Assembly: GCF_019655855.1 (NCBI RefSeq)
Contig: NZ_BPFX01000003.1
Span: 496,001-560,000, forward strand
Reading direction: 5' to 3'
Length of the DNA: 64,000 nt
Source: Pseudomonas paralcaligenes
GTDB taxonomy: Bacteria; Pseudomonadota; Gammaproteobacteria; Pseudomonadales; Pseudomonadaceae
The translations under genes and the position numbers were made by a program. Of this stretch, positions 63,517 through 64,000 are shown one piece after another (positions within the stretch are counted from its first letter, which is position 1; each line of letters starts with the position of its first letter). The notes under the pieces were generated by a model. The model was not told where the DNA came from and ran no database searches. It saw only the letters and a program-made list of their open reading frames with translations.

Positions 63517-64000
63517 ATGTCCAACAAGCTCTCCGCCGGCCTCGACGGCCTCATCCAGACCCCGACCGAGGCCGTGGCGAAGCCGGTCAACTGGCAGCTC
63601 GACCAGATCGTCGACCAGCTGCGCGCCGCCCGCGCCGAGTGGCGCAGCAGCACCGGCCGCGCCCGCGAGCTGGGCAGCCGCGAACTGCCGTCGCGCCAGG
63701 CCCTGGAGGTGATCTTCGCCGACCTCTGCGGCGCGCTGTTCCCCATGCGCCTCGGCCCCAGCGACCTGCGCCAGGAGAGCGAGGACTTCTACGTCGGCCA
63801 CACCCTGGACAGCGCGCTCAACAGCCTGCTCGGCCAGGTGCGCCTGGAGCTGCGCCACGCCGCCCGCCAGCGCGGCGAGCCGGAGGAGGGCAGCGACGCC
63901 GACGCGGTGCAGATCGTGCGTGACTTCGCCGCCGCGCTGCCGGGCCTGCGCCGCCTGCTCGACAGCGACGTGATCGCCGCCTATGCCGGTGACCCGGCCG
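63517..64000 (+). CDS. EpsC-type serine O-acetyltransferase (C-terminus beyond window edge)
   Basis: Only 161 residues are present. This is the helical N-terminal region of an EpsC-type serine acetyltransferase: SREALxxIM-type stretch SRQALEVIFADLCGALFPMR, DFYVGHTLDSALNSLLGQVRLELRHAARQRG, and LPGLRRLLDSDVIAAYAGDPA. The hexapeptide catalytic domain should follow after base 64000. The enzyme makes O-acetylserine, the acceptor of sulfide in cysteine synthesis. It is not the CysE-type enzyme, and its presence directly after the rhodanese gene ties the cluster to sulfur assimilation. The gap 63355-63516 before it shows no other feature. Confidence 0.88.
   Translation, partial: MSNKLSAGLDGLIQTPTEAVAKPVNWQLDQIVDQLRAARAEWRSSTGRARELGSRELPSRQALEVIFADLCGALFPMRLGPSDLRQESEDFYVGHTLDSALNSLLGQVRLELRHAARQRGEPEEGSDADAVQIVRDFAAALPGLRRLLDSDVIAAYAGDPA

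Overview
The window is GC-rich chromosomal DNA from a Pseudomonas (sensu lato). The evidence is the conserved order ispF-truD-surE-pcm-nlpD-rpoS followed by an RsmZ-type sRNA, the block acs ... pgi-panD-panC-panB-folK-pcnB-crcZ-cbrB-cbrA-cbrX-gluQ-dksA, the divergent finR/fpr pair, and a heme locus of the Hxu/Hem/Phu type. All large genes read through without frameshifts. There are no rRNA or tRNA genes, no CRISPR array, no prophage and no insertion sequence. Noncoding space is instead decorated with at least five families of REP-like inverted repeats.

Layout. 1-2572 (minus): an iron-responsive ECF sigma/anti-sigma/TonB receptor set, with the receptor cut by the window edge. 2701-8620 (plus): isoprenoid, tRNA and protein-repair genes leading to nlpD and rpoS, then a repeat-filled gap and rsmZ with its GacA box. 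8709-21358: mostly housekeeping genes (pykA, finR/fpr, trmO, an AsmA-like DUF748 giant, RlmI-like methyltransferase, thiolase, MpaB-like oxygenase). 21486-31670: acsA, a secreted DJ-1-like protein with a divergent GlxA-type regulator, pgi, pantothenate synthesis, folK and pcnB. 31799-36939: the carbon-catabolite control locus, with CbrA/CbrB activating CrcZ from a visible sigma-54 promoter, and small cbrX overlapping cbrA. 37142-40762: gluQ, dksA, an aminotransferase and sfsA.

40692-44407 holds an AraC-type regulator divergent from a XylA-like reductase and an AlkB/XylM-type membrane di-iron hydroxylase, with a convergent Rieske ferredoxin. 44629-54976 is a complete heme economy: hxuI-hxuR-hxuA-like signalling receptor set, heme oxygenase, a DUF454 protein, and divergently phuSTUVW. 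Fur-like boxes lie in the shared intergenic region.

55104-64000 is the most unusual part. It holds a HutC-type GntR regulator, an AprA-like flavoprotein, an AprB-like ferredoxin, and an ABC importer whose binding protein carries an apparent NosL-like C-terminal domain. A ten-repeat HEAT protein and a DUF971 protein follow, then (after an AT-rich promoter) a rhodanese and an EpsC-type serine O-acetyltransferase. The last two point to sulfur: a compound may be imported, reductively or oxidatively desulfurised by the AprAB-like pair, and its sulfur captured through O-acetylserine. The substrate and chemistry are inference and not shown by sequence alone.
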